From contig NZ_BNBR01000001.1 in assembly GCF_014656055.1 (NCBI RefSeq), positions 1,240,001-1,304,000 on the forward strand: a stretch of DNA of 64,000 nt. Direction: 5' to 3'. The position numbers and the translations under genes were made by a program. A model generated the notes under the pieces. The model worked only from the letters and a program-made list of their open reading frames with translations. It had not been told where the DNA came from and searched no databases. This document shows positions 45,710 through 53,560 of the stretch, one piece after another (the stretch's first letter is position 1; every line of letters begins with the position of its first letter). The DNA is from Streptomyces griseosporeus (GTDB lineage Bacteria; Actinomycetota; Actinomycetes; Streptomycetales; Streptomycetaceae).

Positions 45710-46384
45710 TCAGCGGGTCAGCTGCCCCACCGCGTCCAGGTGGGGCAGATGGTGGTCCATCCGCTCCCGCTTGGTCCTCAGGTAGGTGATGTTGGACTCG
45801 CACGGCGGGATCAGCAGCGGCACCTGCTCGGCGACCCGCACCCCGTGGCGGACCAGCGCCTCGCGCTTGCGCGGGTTGTTCGACATCAGCCGCACCGACC
45901 GCACCCCGAGGTCGCGCAGGATGCCCGCGGCGACCCCGTAGTCGCGGGCGTCCACCGGCAGCCCCAGCGCGAGGTTCGCCTCCACCGTGTCCAGGCCCTC
46001 CGCCTGCAGGGCCATCGCCCGCAGCTTGGCGAGCAGGCCGATGCCGCGCCCCTCGTGCCCGCGCAGGTAGACGACGACGCCGCTGCCCTCGGCGGCCACC
46101 GCGCGCAGCGCGGCCTCCAACTGGTCGCCGCACTCGCAGTGCCGGGAGCCGAAGGCGTCCCCGGTCAGGCACTCCGAGTGCAGCCGGACCAGGACGTCCT
46201 CGGTGCCGATCTCGCCGTACACCAGGGCCACTTGCTCGTCGCCGCGGTCGTGGTCGAGGTAGCCGACGGCCCGGAACTGGCCGTACACCGTGGGCAGCGG
46301 GGCGGTCACGACGCGTTCCACGCCGGTGCGCGGAGACGGCTGGGCGCCGAGGAGGCCGAGGGGCGCGGTGCTGTTCTCTGTCAT
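45710..46384 (-). CDS. GTP cyclohydrolase II paralogue with Met124 (predicted formamidopyrimidine-forming)
   Basis: 224 residues from ATG 46384. Zinc ligands Cys72, Cys83 and Cys85 ([20 protein letters not shown]) and the loop [12 protein letters not shown] are intact. The conserved KLxAY following it, Tyr105 in E. coli RibA, reads KLRAM here (Met124). From memory, S. coelicolor SCO6655 has Met at the equivalent position and releases the formylated pyrimidine FAPy rather than the normal riboflavin precursor. There is no fused DHBP synthase domain and no rib gene nearby. It is divergent, by 45 bases, from the creatininase-family gene. Confidence 0.9.
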   Translation of the reverse strand: MTENSTAPLGLLGAQPSPRTGVERVVTAPLPTVYGQFRAVGYLDHDRGDEQVALVYGEIGTEDVLVRLHSECLTGDAFGSRHCECGDQLEAALRAVAAEGSGVVVYLRGHEGRGIGLLAKLRAMALQAEGLDTVEANLALGLPVDARDYGVAAGILRDLGVRSVRLMSNNPRKREALVRHGVRVAEQVPLLIPPCESNITYLRTKRERMDHHLPHLDAVGQLTR

Positions 46385-46429
46385 GATCTGGTTCCTAAGC
46401 TTCGGGCGACGACGAAAGGCCGGGGGACG

Positions 46430-47200
46430 ATGGGCGGTTCGGACAGGGACGCGGCGGCGGCGCACATGCTGGTGCCGGCGGACACCGCACAGGACGTACG
46501 GGAGCGGGCGGAGGGCGTCTCAGCACAGGTCGCCGTCCTTCCCGTGGGCAGCTACGAGCAGCACGGGCCGTACCTTCCGCTGGCCACCGACACGCTCGTC
46601 GCCTGTGCCATCGCCCGGGAGATCGCGGCAGCGCACCCGGTGCACCTCCTTCCTCCGGTGACGGTCTCCTGCTCGCACGAGCACGCGGCCTGGCCGGGGA
46701 CCGTCAGCATCTCCTCCGTCACGCTGCACGCGGTGGTGCGGGACATCGCGGACTCCCTGCGCCGCTCCGGCGTCGGCGCGCTGGTGCTGGTCAACGGGCA
46801 CGGCGGGAACTACGTCCTCGGCAACGTCGTCCAGGAGGCGTCGGCCCGCGGGGAGCGGCTCGCGCTGTTCCCGGCCGTCGAGGACTGGGAGGCGGCGCGC
46901 GAGCGGGCCGGGGTGGTCACCTCGCTGCTCAGCGACATGCACGCGGGGGAGATCGAGACGTCGATCCTGCTGCACGTTCATCCGCACCTTGTCCGCCCTG
47001 GGTACGAGTCCGCCGATCACCTGGCGGACGACCGCCGTCATCTGCTCACCGCCGGCATGTCCGCCTACACCGACTCGGGGGTCATCGGCCGTCCTTCCCT
47101 GGGTTCGGCGGACAAGGGGAAGGCGCTGCTGGCGAGCCTCGTGGACGCCTTCGGCGCGACCCTCGCGCTGCTGACCGGGGACGGGCCGGAGGCCGCCTGA
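46430..47200 (+). CDS. Creatininase-family amidohydrolase (ArfB/MftE-like)
   Basis: 256 residues from ATG 46430 after GAAAGG/GGGGG. The metal site of the family is complete: Glu43, His45 and Asp54 in [14 protein letters not shown], the VNGHGGN loop, and His171 and Glu174 in [10 protein letters not shown]. Family members open creatinine, trim the mycofactocin precursor (MftE) or, in archaea, remove formyl from FAPy (ArfB). Beside a FAPy-type cyclohydrolase, deformylation or a related hydrolysis is the best guess. The 3' end overlaps the convergent flippase gene by 136 bases. Confidence 0.87.
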   Translation: MGGSDRDAAAAHMLVPADTAQDVRERAEGVSAQVAVLPVGSYEQHGPYLPLATDTLVACAIAREIAAAHPVHLLPPVTVSCSHEHAAWPGTVSISSVTLHAVVRDIADSLRRSGVGALVLVNGHGGNYVLGNVVQEASARGERLALFPAVEDWEAARERAGVVTSLLSDMHAGEIETSILLHVHPHLVRPGYESADHLADDRRHLLTAGMSAYTDSGVIGRPSLGSADKGKALLASLVDAFGATLALLTGDGPEAA

Positions 47201-48693
47201 CGCATATCGCCCCACCAGCGGGCGACGAGGACGACCGCGCCCGGCAACGCCGCCGCGAGACACAGCACGCCGTAGACGACGGCGGTGGCGAGGCCGGTGC
47301 CGGCGCCGAGTCCTGCCGCGCCGAACGCCCAGGCGGTGACGCCCTCGCGGGGCCCGAAGCCGCCCACGTTGAGCGGCAGCCCCATGGCGAGCAGGGCGAG
47401 CACCGCGAGCGGCAGCAGGGCGGTGAACGGGGCGCCGCTGCCGGCGACACGGGCCGCGACGAAGAAGGTCGCCACGTGCCCGGCCAGCACGACCAGGGAC
47501 GAGGCGGCGACGCCGGGTCCGTTGCGCCGCGACAGCAGCCCCTCCCGCGCCTCGGCGAGCGCCGCGCGCAGCGCCCGCGCCCGCGGGGACGCGGTGCGCT
47601 CGGCCGCGCGATGCGGGGCCCGGCCCGGCGTACGGCTCAGGCGCAGGGCGAGTACGACGGCCAGCACGCCGGCCGCGGCGAGGGCGGCGAGCGGCACCAG
47701 GCGGCGTACGTCGGCCCGCACCGGGGAGTCCACGACGAGCAGGACGCCCGCGCCGACGGCGGCCAGCGCGAGCTGCCCCGCCGTGCGCTCCAGCACCACC
47801 GCCCGCACGCCCCGGCCGAGGTCGCCCGCGCTGCGCCCGTGCCGCACGGCCCGGTGCACGTCGCCGAGGACGCCGCCGGGCAGGGCCGCGTTGAGGAACA
47901 GGGCGCGGTAGTAGTCGGCGACGGCCGCGCCCAGCGGCAGCCGGATGCGCAGCGCCCGGGCGACCAGCGTCCACCGCCAGGCGCTGGCGGCGGTGGTGAG
48001 GGCACCGAGCGCGACGGCCGCGAGCAGCGCGGTCAGGTCGATCCGCCGCAGCCCGTCCAGGAACGCGCCGGTGCCCAGCCGCCACACCAGCACCCCCAGG
48101 ATGAGCAGCCCGGCGAGGGTGCCGAGGTGCCGGCGGAGGGAGCGGGAGGGGCGGGGGGCGGCGGGCGCCGTGGTCTCCTCCTCGGGTATTTGGTCCGACA
48201 GGGCCGTCACTTCGGGTGAGGCAGGCGGGCCCACCGGGTGGGTCGCCTCTGGGCGGGCCGACGGGAGCGCCTGTGCCGACGCGTCCGGCGAGACCGACAC
48301 GACCGGCGAGGCCAATCCGCCCGGCGAGGCCGACTCGGCCGCCGGAGTGGGCATGGCCGCCGTAGTCGGCATAGCCGCCGGGGCCACTGCATCCGGCGTG
48401 CCCGACACGACCACCGGGGCCAATCCACCCCGCGTGCCCGACACGACCACCGGGGCCAATCCGCCCGGCGAGGCCGACTCGGCGGCCGGGGCCTCCTCCT
48501 CCGGCAGCCGACCCGACGGTGTCGTCACTTCGGACGAGGCCGACAGGACCGCCGGCCCGGACGCCTCTGGGCAGACCGGCGGGACCGCCGGGACCGGCGT
48601 GTCCGGCGAGGCCGGCACGGCCGCCGGGGCCGGACCCTCCGACGAAGTCCGCTGGGCGGTCCGCGCCGGAGCAGGGGCTGGGGCCGCCGTCAT
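47065..48693 (-). CDS. Flippase-like (LPG synthase transmembrane/UPF0104) protein with repeat-rich N-terminus
   Basis: 542 residues from ATG 48693 with GGGAGG upstream; ATGA overlap with the methyltransferase stop. Residues 1-~165 are a Pro/Ala/Ser/Val low-complexity region with 12-residue repeats (APVVVSGT...). From ~170 there are about eight membrane helices with family motifs ASAWRWTLVARALRIRLPLG, ALFLNAALPGGVLGDVHRA and LPLNVGGFGPREGVTAWAFG. Related domains flip lipids or lipid-linked glycans. The last ~45 residues are polar and encoded antisense to the creatininase gene. Confidence 0.85.
   Translation of the reverse strand: MTAAPAPAPARTAQRTSSEGPAPAAVPASPDTPVPAVPPVCPEASGPAVLSASSEVTTPSGRLPEEEAPAAESASPGGLAPVVVSGTRGGLAPVVVSGTPDAVAPAAMPTTAAMPTPAAESASPGGLASPVVSVSPDASAQALPSARPEATHPVGPPASPEVTALSDQIPEEETTAPAAPRPSRSLRRHLGTLAGLLILGVLVWRLGTGAFLDGLRRIDLTALLAAVALGALTTAASAWRWTLVARALRIRLPLGAAVADYYRALFLNAALPGGVLGDVHRAVRHGRSAGDLGRGVRAVVLERTAGQLALAAVGAGVLLVVDSPVRADVRRLVPLAALAAAGVLAVVLALRLSRTPGRAPHRAAERTASPRARALRAALAEAREGLLSRRNGPGVAASSLVVLAGHVATFFVAARVAGSGAPFTALLPLAVLALLAMGLPLNVGGFGPREGVTAWAFGAAGLGAGTGLATAVVYGVLCLAAALPGAVVLVARWWGDMRQAASGPSPVSSARVAPKASTRLASSAFPLSAEPREGRPMTPESV
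48311..48482. repeat. Direct repeats encoding the flippase N-terminal low-complexity region
   Basis: A 29-bp identical segment recurs at 48398-48426 and 48434-48462 (period 36 bp, 12 codons). A 28-bp segment recurs at 48311-48338 and 48455-48482. Degenerate copies surround them. All keep the reading frame. Confidence 0.85.
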
Positions 48694-49700
48694 GCTGTGC
48701 CTCCCCTCGGGCGGGACAGGGCGAGCAGGTCGCTGTGGTGGACCGTGACGCGCAACTCGCCCGAGGCCAGGGCGGCCAGACGGGCCGCCAGGTACTTCTG
48801 GGCGCGGTCGGCGAGTTCGGGGCGTTGTTCGACGGCCGCGCCGACCCAGCCGCGCAGCCACTGCGCGGTCAGCGCGGCCGCGTCCGGGCCGAGCCGCCAG
48901 GGGCTGGGGCGGACGTGGACGGTCGCGCCGTGCGCGGCGAAGGCCTCGCAGGCGGCGGTGACGGCGTCGGGGCCGAGCAGTCCGGTGCGGCGCTGGTGGT
49001 CGTTGAAGGCGGCGGTGAGCTCCGCGTCCAGCGGGTCGGCCGGGGTGAACTCGACCCGGCCGGCCACCGACAGGGTGAGCAGGGCGGGGCACCCGGCGCC
49101 CGTGCACGCCGCGGCGAGCGTGTCGACCTCCTCGCGGGTGAGGACGTCCAGCAGCGCGGAGGCCGTGACCAGGCCGGCACCGGTCAGCGCGTCCGGGGTG
49201 AGCCGGGCGACGTCGCCGCGCCGGGTCTCGACGGTGACGCGGCTGCCGTCGGCGGCGGCGCGCGGGGAGGCGACGGCGGCGAAGTGCAGCAGGTAGGGGT
49301 CGCGGTCGTGCAGCACCCAGTGCTGGGGGCCGTCCAGGCGCGGGGCGAGCCAGCGGCCCATCGAGCCGGTGCCGCAGCCCAGGTCGTGCACGACCAGCCC
49401 GCCGGGGCGGCCGGGCAGGTTGGCCAGCCGGATCCGCAGCGGATCCAGCAGCTCCCCGGCGCGTGCGGAGGCGTCGGCGGCCTCCCGCAGCTCCAGCCAC
49501 TCGGGCGCGTACCGCGGCGGCTCCTCCTGCTGTGCCCCGCCGTCCCGCAGCCGCAGGGTGGGCCGCTCCCCCGGGCGGGGGGCGGGCCCGGCGCCCGGGA
49601 TCACCGTGTCCTCGTCCTGCCCGGCGGAAGCCGTCCGCCCCGGGCCCGGCTGGGACGGGATCATCGCGGCCCCCTGGGCGCTCGTCGTCGACTTCGTCAT
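48690..49700 (-). CDS. Class I SAM-dependent methyltransferase
   Basis: 336 residues from ATG 49700 with GAGGAG upstream. The SAM-binding motif I is VVHDLGCGTGSMGRWLAPRL, followed by an acidic HDRDP (motif II) and a DVLTREEVDTL helix. The first ~75 residues are Pro/Gly/Gln-rich and disordered-looking. It is coupled by ATGA overlaps both to the glycosyltransferase upstream and the flippase downstream, so the three act in one process. Methyl acceptor unknown; O- or N-methylation of a glycosylated intermediate is plausible. Confidence 0.87.
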   Translation of the reverse strand: MTKSTTSAQGAAMIPSQPGPGRTASAGQDEDTVIPGAGPAPRPGERPTLRLRDGGAQQEEPPRYAPEWLELREAADASARAGELLDPLRIRLANLPGRPGGLVVHDLGCGTGSMGRWLAPRLDGPQHWVLHDRDPYLLHFAAVASPRAAADGSRVTVETRRGDVARLTPDALTGAGLVTASALLDVLTREEVDTLAAACTGAGCPALLTLSVAGRVEFTPADPLDAELTAAFNDHQRRTGLLGPDAVTAACEAFAAHGATVHVRPSPWRLGPDAAALTAQWLRGWVGAAVEQRPELADRAQKYLAARLAALASGELRVTVHHSDLLALSRPRGGTA

Positions 49701-50794
49701 GCCGCGCTCCTCGGTTCGCCGGGGAGCCGGCCGAGAACGGCGGCCAGGCTCCGTGCGGTGGTGGCCCAGCCGGCGAGCGCCGCGCGGCGGGCGCGGGCGG
49801 CGGCCTTGAGCCGGCGGCGCACGTCCGCCTCGCCGAACCAGCCGCGCAGCTCGGCGGCGAGCGCGGCCGGGTCCTCCGGCGGGACGAGGATGCCGGGCAC
49901 CCCGCCGTCGGGTGCGCGGCCGACCGCCTCGGGCACCCCGCCGACGTCGGTCGCCAGCACCGGAATGCCCCGGGCGAGGGCCTCGGTGACGGCCATGCCG
50001 TAGGTCTCGGCGTAGGACGCGAGGACCATCAGGTCGGCGGCGGCCCAGCTGGCGTCGAGCGCGGCGCCGGTCTGCGGTCCGGCGAGGCGGACGCGGTCTT
50101 CGAGGCCGTACGACGCGATGAGGCGGCGCAGGTCGGCGACGTACTCGGGGTCCTGGGTGAGCCCGCCGACGCACACGCAGCTCCACGGCAGGTCGGTGAC
50201 GGCGGCGAGCGCCTCCACCAGCCGGTGCTGGCCCTTGCGCGGGGTGACGGCGGCGACGCACAGCAGGCGGGAGACGCCGTCGGTGCCGGGGGCGAGCGGG
50301 GCGATGTCGGCGCCGGGGGCGGCGACGTGCACCCGGTCGGGGGCGAGGCCGTGGTGGGAGACGAGGCGGCGGACGGCCCAGTCGCTGGTCGCGATCACCG
50401 CGGGCACGGCCCGCAGCACCTCCCGCTCCCGCGCGTCCAGTTCGGCCGCGACCCGCGGCGCGAGCCCGGTCTCGTCGCCGAGCGGCAGATGGACCAGGAC
50501 GGCGAGCCTCAGCCGCGCCGCCTCGGGGACGACGATCTCGGGCACCCCGCAGGCGACCAGCCCGTCCAGCAGGACGACCGCCCCGTCCGGCAGCTCGCGC
50601 AGCACGCGGGCGAGTTCGCGGCGCGCCGGTTCGGCGGGGCGGGGCCAGGCGCCGTCCACCAGGTGCTGCCGCACCTGCCAGCCGAAGCCGGGCAGGTCGA
50701 GGCAGATACGGCGGTCGTAGGCGTTGCCGCCGCTCGGCGCGGCCGGGTCGGCGACGCCGCCCGGCATGACGAAGTGCACCTGCCGCAGGGCCAT
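49697..50794 (-). CDS. GT4-family glycosyltransferase
   Basis: 365 residues from ATG 50794 (GGAG nine bases upstream). An in-frame GTG at 50881 that overlaps the upstream stop (GTGA) would add 29 residues and cannot be excluded. The GT-B fold shows the N-lobe VHFVMPGGVADPAAPSGGNA, the hinge LLCVAAVTPRKGQHRLVEAL and the donor-site E-x7-E in SYAETYGMAVTEALARGIPV. It uses a nucleotide-sugar, probably with retention. It belongs to the same coupled run as the pterin-synthase homologue and methyltransferase. Confidence 0.88.
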   Translation of the reverse strand: MALRQVHFVMPGGVADPAAPSGGNAYDRRICLDLPGFGWQVRQHLVDGAWPRPAEPARRELARVLRELPDGAVVLLDGLVACGVPEIVVPEAARLRLAVLVHLPLGDETGLAPRVAAELDAREREVLRAVPAVIATSDWAVRRLVSHHGLAPDRVHVAAPGADIAPLAPGTDGVSRLLCVAAVTPRKGQHRLVEALAAVTDLPWSCVCVGGLTQDPEYVADLRRLIASYGLEDRVRLAGPQTGAALDASWAAADLMVLASYAETYGMAVTEALARGIPVLATDVGGVPEAVGRAPDGGVPGILVPPEDPAALAAELRGWFGEADVRRRLKAAARARRAALAGWATTARSLAAVLGRLPGEPRSAA

Positions 50795-50877
50795 GGGGAC
50801 GATCTCCGCGTGGGCGAGGGCCGAGTGCTGCACGGGGATGTGGCCGAGCCGCGCGGGCGATGCCACCACCGCGCCGG

Positions 50878-51276
50878 TCACACCGCACGCTCGTAACTCG
50901 CCCACGCGACATGCGACTCGTGGAGCGTGACGGAGATCTGGGCGATGCCCTTGGCGCCCTCCCCCAGCGCGCCCTTGTGGATGCGCTCGGCGAGGCGGTC
51001 CGCGATGACCTTGGCGAGGAACTCCGTGGAGGTGTTCACTCCGGCGAAGTCGGGCTCGTTGTCGAGGTTGCGGTAGTTCAACTCGCCGACGACGGCCCCG
51101 AGTTCGCGGGTGGCCAGTCCGATGTCGACGACGATGTTGTCGTCGTCCAGCTGCGCGCGCCGGAACGTGGCGTCCACCAGGAACGTCGCTCCGTGCAGTC
51201 GCTGCGCGGGCCCGAAGACCTCGCCGCGGAAGCTGTGGGCGACCATGATGTGATCGCGGACGGTGACACTGAACAA
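50878..51276 (-). CDS. 6-pyruvoyltetrahydropterin synthase/QueD homologue lacking catalytic residues
   Basis: 132 residues from a TTG at 51276, supported by GGAGGG about eight bases upstream. The T-fold pattern is clear: VAHSF (His14), RLHGA (His28), ENLDN-like NLDNEPDF and the pterin-binding Glu120 in [13 protein letters not shown]. However the zinc HxH is HGA (Ala30), the Cys four residues before His28 is Ala24, and the catalytic Asp-His is Asn67-Tyr68. I recall the S. coelicolor homologue SCO6650 as a hexameric structure with no PTPS activity. It may bind or reshape a pterin-like intermediate. Confidence 0.9.
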   Translation of the reverse strand: MFSVTVRDHIMVAHSFRGEVFGPAQRLHGATFLVDATFRRAQLDDDNIVVDIGLATRELGAVVGELNYRNLDNEPDFAGVNTSTEFLAKVIADRLAERIHKGALGEGAKGIAQISVTLHESHVAWASYERAV

Positions 51277-51389
51277 CGGACGACCCTCCAGGTGCGGTGC
51301 GTCGGACCCCGGCCGGCGGTGGCCGGGGCTGCCGTGTAGTACGGCTCTTCGCTTCCCCGTGTTCAGCTCCCCCTCACTCTTTTCTCAGG

Positions 51390-52382
51390 TCAGGCACTGC
51401 TCCCGGGGTCCTGGTAGCGGATCCGGTGGCACAGGGCGGGCAGTTCGCCCGAGGCGAGCCTCGGAAGTACTTCAGGCAGTTCCTCGAAACCGGATTCACC
51501 TGTGACGAGCGCGTCGAACACGGGGTCGGCGAGCAGGTCGAGGGCGAGGGCGAGGCGGTCGCCGTAGGAGCGGGTGCCGGACCGGGCCGGGGAGACGGTG
51601 CCGACCTGGCTGCCGCGCACGGTCAGCCGCCGGGAGTGGAAGGCCTCGCCGAGGGGGACGCTCACCCGCCGGTCGCCGTACCAGCTCAGTTCGAGGACGG
51701 TGCCCTCGGTGCGCAGCAGTTCCAGGGAGCGGGCGAGGCCGGCCTCGGTGGCGCTGGCGTGGACGACGAGGTCGCAGTCGCCGCGGGCGTCCTCGGGGGC
51801 GGCGAAGTCGACGCCCAGGGCCTGCGCGGTCTTCGCGCGGGCCGGGTCGGGGTCGACGAGCTGGACGCGGACGCCGGGGAAGCGGGTGGCGAGCGCGGCC
51901 ACCGAGCAGCCGATCATGCCGCCGCCGACGACCGCGATCCGGTCCCCGACCAGCGGCGGGGCGTCCCACAGGGCGTTCACGGCGGTCTCCACGGTGCCGG
52001 CGAGCACGGCCCGTCCGGCGGGCACCCGCTCCGGTACGACGGTCAGCGCGCTCACGGGGACGGCGTACCGCGTCTGGTGCGGGTACAGGCAGAACACGGT
52101 CCGCCCGAGGAGGTCGTCGGGGCCCTCCTCGACCACGCCGACGTTGAGGTAGCCGTACTTCACCGGGGCGGGGAAGTCGCCCTCCTGGAAGGGGGCGCGC
52201 ATCACGGCGTGCTGGCTTGCGGGGACGCCGCCGCGGAACACCAGCGTCTCCGTGCCGCGGCTCACCCCGGAGTACAGGGTGCGCACCACCGCCTCGCCCT
52301 CGGCGGGGCCGGCGAGGGCGGTCTCACGGATCTCGCCTCGGCCCGGCGAGCTGAGCCAGAACGCGCGTGCGGTGCGGTTCAT
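51390..52382 (-). CDS. MDR-superfamily dehydrogenase without zinc ligands (BchC-like)
   Basis: 330 residues. The N-terminal GroES-like domain has YSGVSRGTETLVFRGGVP and VKYGYLNVGVVEEG; the usual catalytic Cys/His zinc ligands and the four-Cys structural lobe are absent. The NAD(P) domain has IAVVGGGMIGCSVAAL and an acidic LVDPDP that favours NAD+. Similar to the dehydrogenases of bacteriochlorophyll synthesis (BchC) and other sugar- or ring-alcohol oxidisers. It is the first gene of the minus-strand run, 113 bases before the pterin-synthase homologue, and divergent from the CDP-alcohol transferase. Confidence 0.83.
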   Translation of the reverse strand: MNRTARAFWLSSPGRGEIRETALAGPAEGEAVVRTLYSGVSRGTETLVFRGGVPASQHAVMRAPFQEGDFPAPVKYGYLNVGVVEEGPDDLLGRTVFCLYPHQTRYAVPVSALTVVPERVPAGRAVLAGTVETAVNALWDAPPLVGDRIAVVGGGMIGCSVAALATRFPGVRVQLVDPDPARAKTAQALGVDFAAPEDARGDCDLVVHASATEAGLARSLELLRTEGTVLELSWYGDRRVSVPLGEAFHSRRLTVRGSQVGTVSPARSGTRSYGDRLALALDLLADPVFDALVTGESGFEELPEVLPRLASGELPALCHRIRYQDPGSSA

Positions 52383-52489
52383 CGGCCTCCTCCTGAACGG
52401 TCGGGAAGTTGTTCACGTACCGAGAAGTGCACAGGCCGCGCACAGTACGCGGCGTTGATCGACTCTGTCACTCGGCCGGAGGGTGTGCG

Positions 52490-53263
52490 GTGGCCCTGAA
52501 CAACCTTGACCCAGCGAGGACTGTCCAGCAGGAGCCCGCTCTGGGAGCGGGCGTACAGCTGGTACTGCTGGGCCTGCTCGGTACGGCGATCGGCATGGGC
52601 GTCGCGGGCTGGCTGACCGGCCTGGCCTTCGCGCTGGCCGGCTGGGCGGCGCTCTCCCGCGCCCTGCACCGTTCCGGCCTCGACTCCTTCGGCCCCGCCA
52701 ACCGGGTCACCCTCGGCCGCGCCACCCTGGTGGGCGGGGTGACGGCCCTGGTCGCGGACTCCTTCGAGAGCGCGCCGCCGGTGACGCTGCTGGTCGGTCT
52801 GACGGCGGTGGCGCTGCTGCTGGACGGCGTCGACGGCAAGGTGGCCCGCCGCACGGGCACCTCCAGCGCGCTGGGCGCCCGCTTCGACATGGAGGTCGAC
52901 GCGTTCCTGATCCTGGTGCTCAGCGTGTACGTCTCCATGGACCTCGGCCCGTGGGTGCTGCTGATCGGCGGCATGCGGTACGGCTTCGTCGCCGCGGCCC
53001 GCTGCTGGCCGTGGCTGAACGCCCCGCTCCCGCCGAGCACCGCCCGCAAGACGGTCGCCGCGCTGCAGGGCGTCCTGCTCCTGCTCGCGGGCGCGGACCT
53101 GCTGCCGCGTGCGGTCAACGCCGGGGTGGTGCTGCTGGCGCTGGGCCTGCTGGTGTGGTCGTTCGGCCGGGATGTGCGGTGGCTGTGGCTGACCGGGCGG
53201 ACTGTGGAGGAGCCGCTCCCCCGCGAGCGCGAGGAGCAGGAGCCGGTCCTGGCCGCCGGCTGA
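52490..53263 (+). CDS. CDP-alcohol phosphotransferase family membrane enzyme
   Basis: 257 residues from GTG 52490 with GGAGGG upstream. The signature DGVDGKVARR...GARFDMEVDAF (D-x2-D-G-x2-A-R ... G-x3-D-x3-D) is complete. About six membrane helices surround it. Such enzymes displace CMP from a CDP-alcohol such as CDP-diacylglycerol with a hydroxyl acceptor. It is divergent, across ~107 bp, from the dehydrogenase of the pterin-like cluster and may attach the cluster's product to a lipid, or transfer a different polar group; this is inference. Confidence 0.88.
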   Translation: MALNNLDPARTVQQEPALGAGVQLVLLGLLGTAIGMGVAGWLTGLAFALAGWAALSRALHRSGLDSFGPANRVTLGRATLVGGVTALVADSFESAPPVTLLVGLTAVALLLDGVDGKVARRTGTSSALGARFDMEVDAFLILVLSVYVSMDLGPWVLLIGGMRYGFVAAARCWPWLNAPLPPSTARKTVAALQGVLLLLAGADLLPRAVNAGVVLLALGLLVWSFGRDVRWLWLTGRTVEEPLPREREEQEPVLAAG

Positions 53264-53293
53264 GCCGGCCGGCTCCCGCGCGGTCCGCCGGGT

Positions 53294-53560
53294 TCAGCCG
53301 ACGCCCACCGCGGACCGCCTCGGCAGGAGCCGCACCGCCGACAGCGGTACGGCGGCCAGGACCAGCCAGGGCACGGCGGGCGGCAGCCCGCTGTCGAGGA
53401 GGGCGCCGGTGGCCGCGCTGCCCACGAGGACGATCAGTCCCGACACGGAGGACAGCGCGCCCGGTGTACAGGCCGAGCCGCCCCGGCTCGGCGAGGTCGG
53501 GTACCCAGGCGCGGGCGCGATGAGCAGCCGCCCCGCGGTGAGCAGGTGAGCCGGTCGGCC
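53294..53560 (-). pseudogene. Decayed C-terminal fragment of an MFS transporter
   Basis: The minus strand between 53560 and the TGA at 53294-53296 reads as three pieces in different frames: HLLTAGRLLIAPA, then RAWVPDLAEPGRLGLYTG, then GALSSVSGLIVLVGSAATGA followed by ...LVLAAVPLSAVRLLPRR. Joined, they resemble the last two or three helices of an MFS exporter. At least two frameshifts separate them (an extra G near the ACCGGGCGCG stretch is one), and the whole 5' part is missing. It fills the otherwise non-coding ~300 bp between the CDP-alcohol and ABC permease genes. Confidence 0.7.

Noticed and set aside
45710..46384. Ordinary riboflavin gene
   Set aside because: No other rib genes nearby, no DHBP synthase fusion, and Met replaces the conserved Tyr.
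50878..51276. Queuosine or tetrahydrobiopterin biosynthesis
   Set aside because: Catalytic residues are missing and no QueC/QueE/QueF or GTP cyclohydrolase I gene accompanies it.
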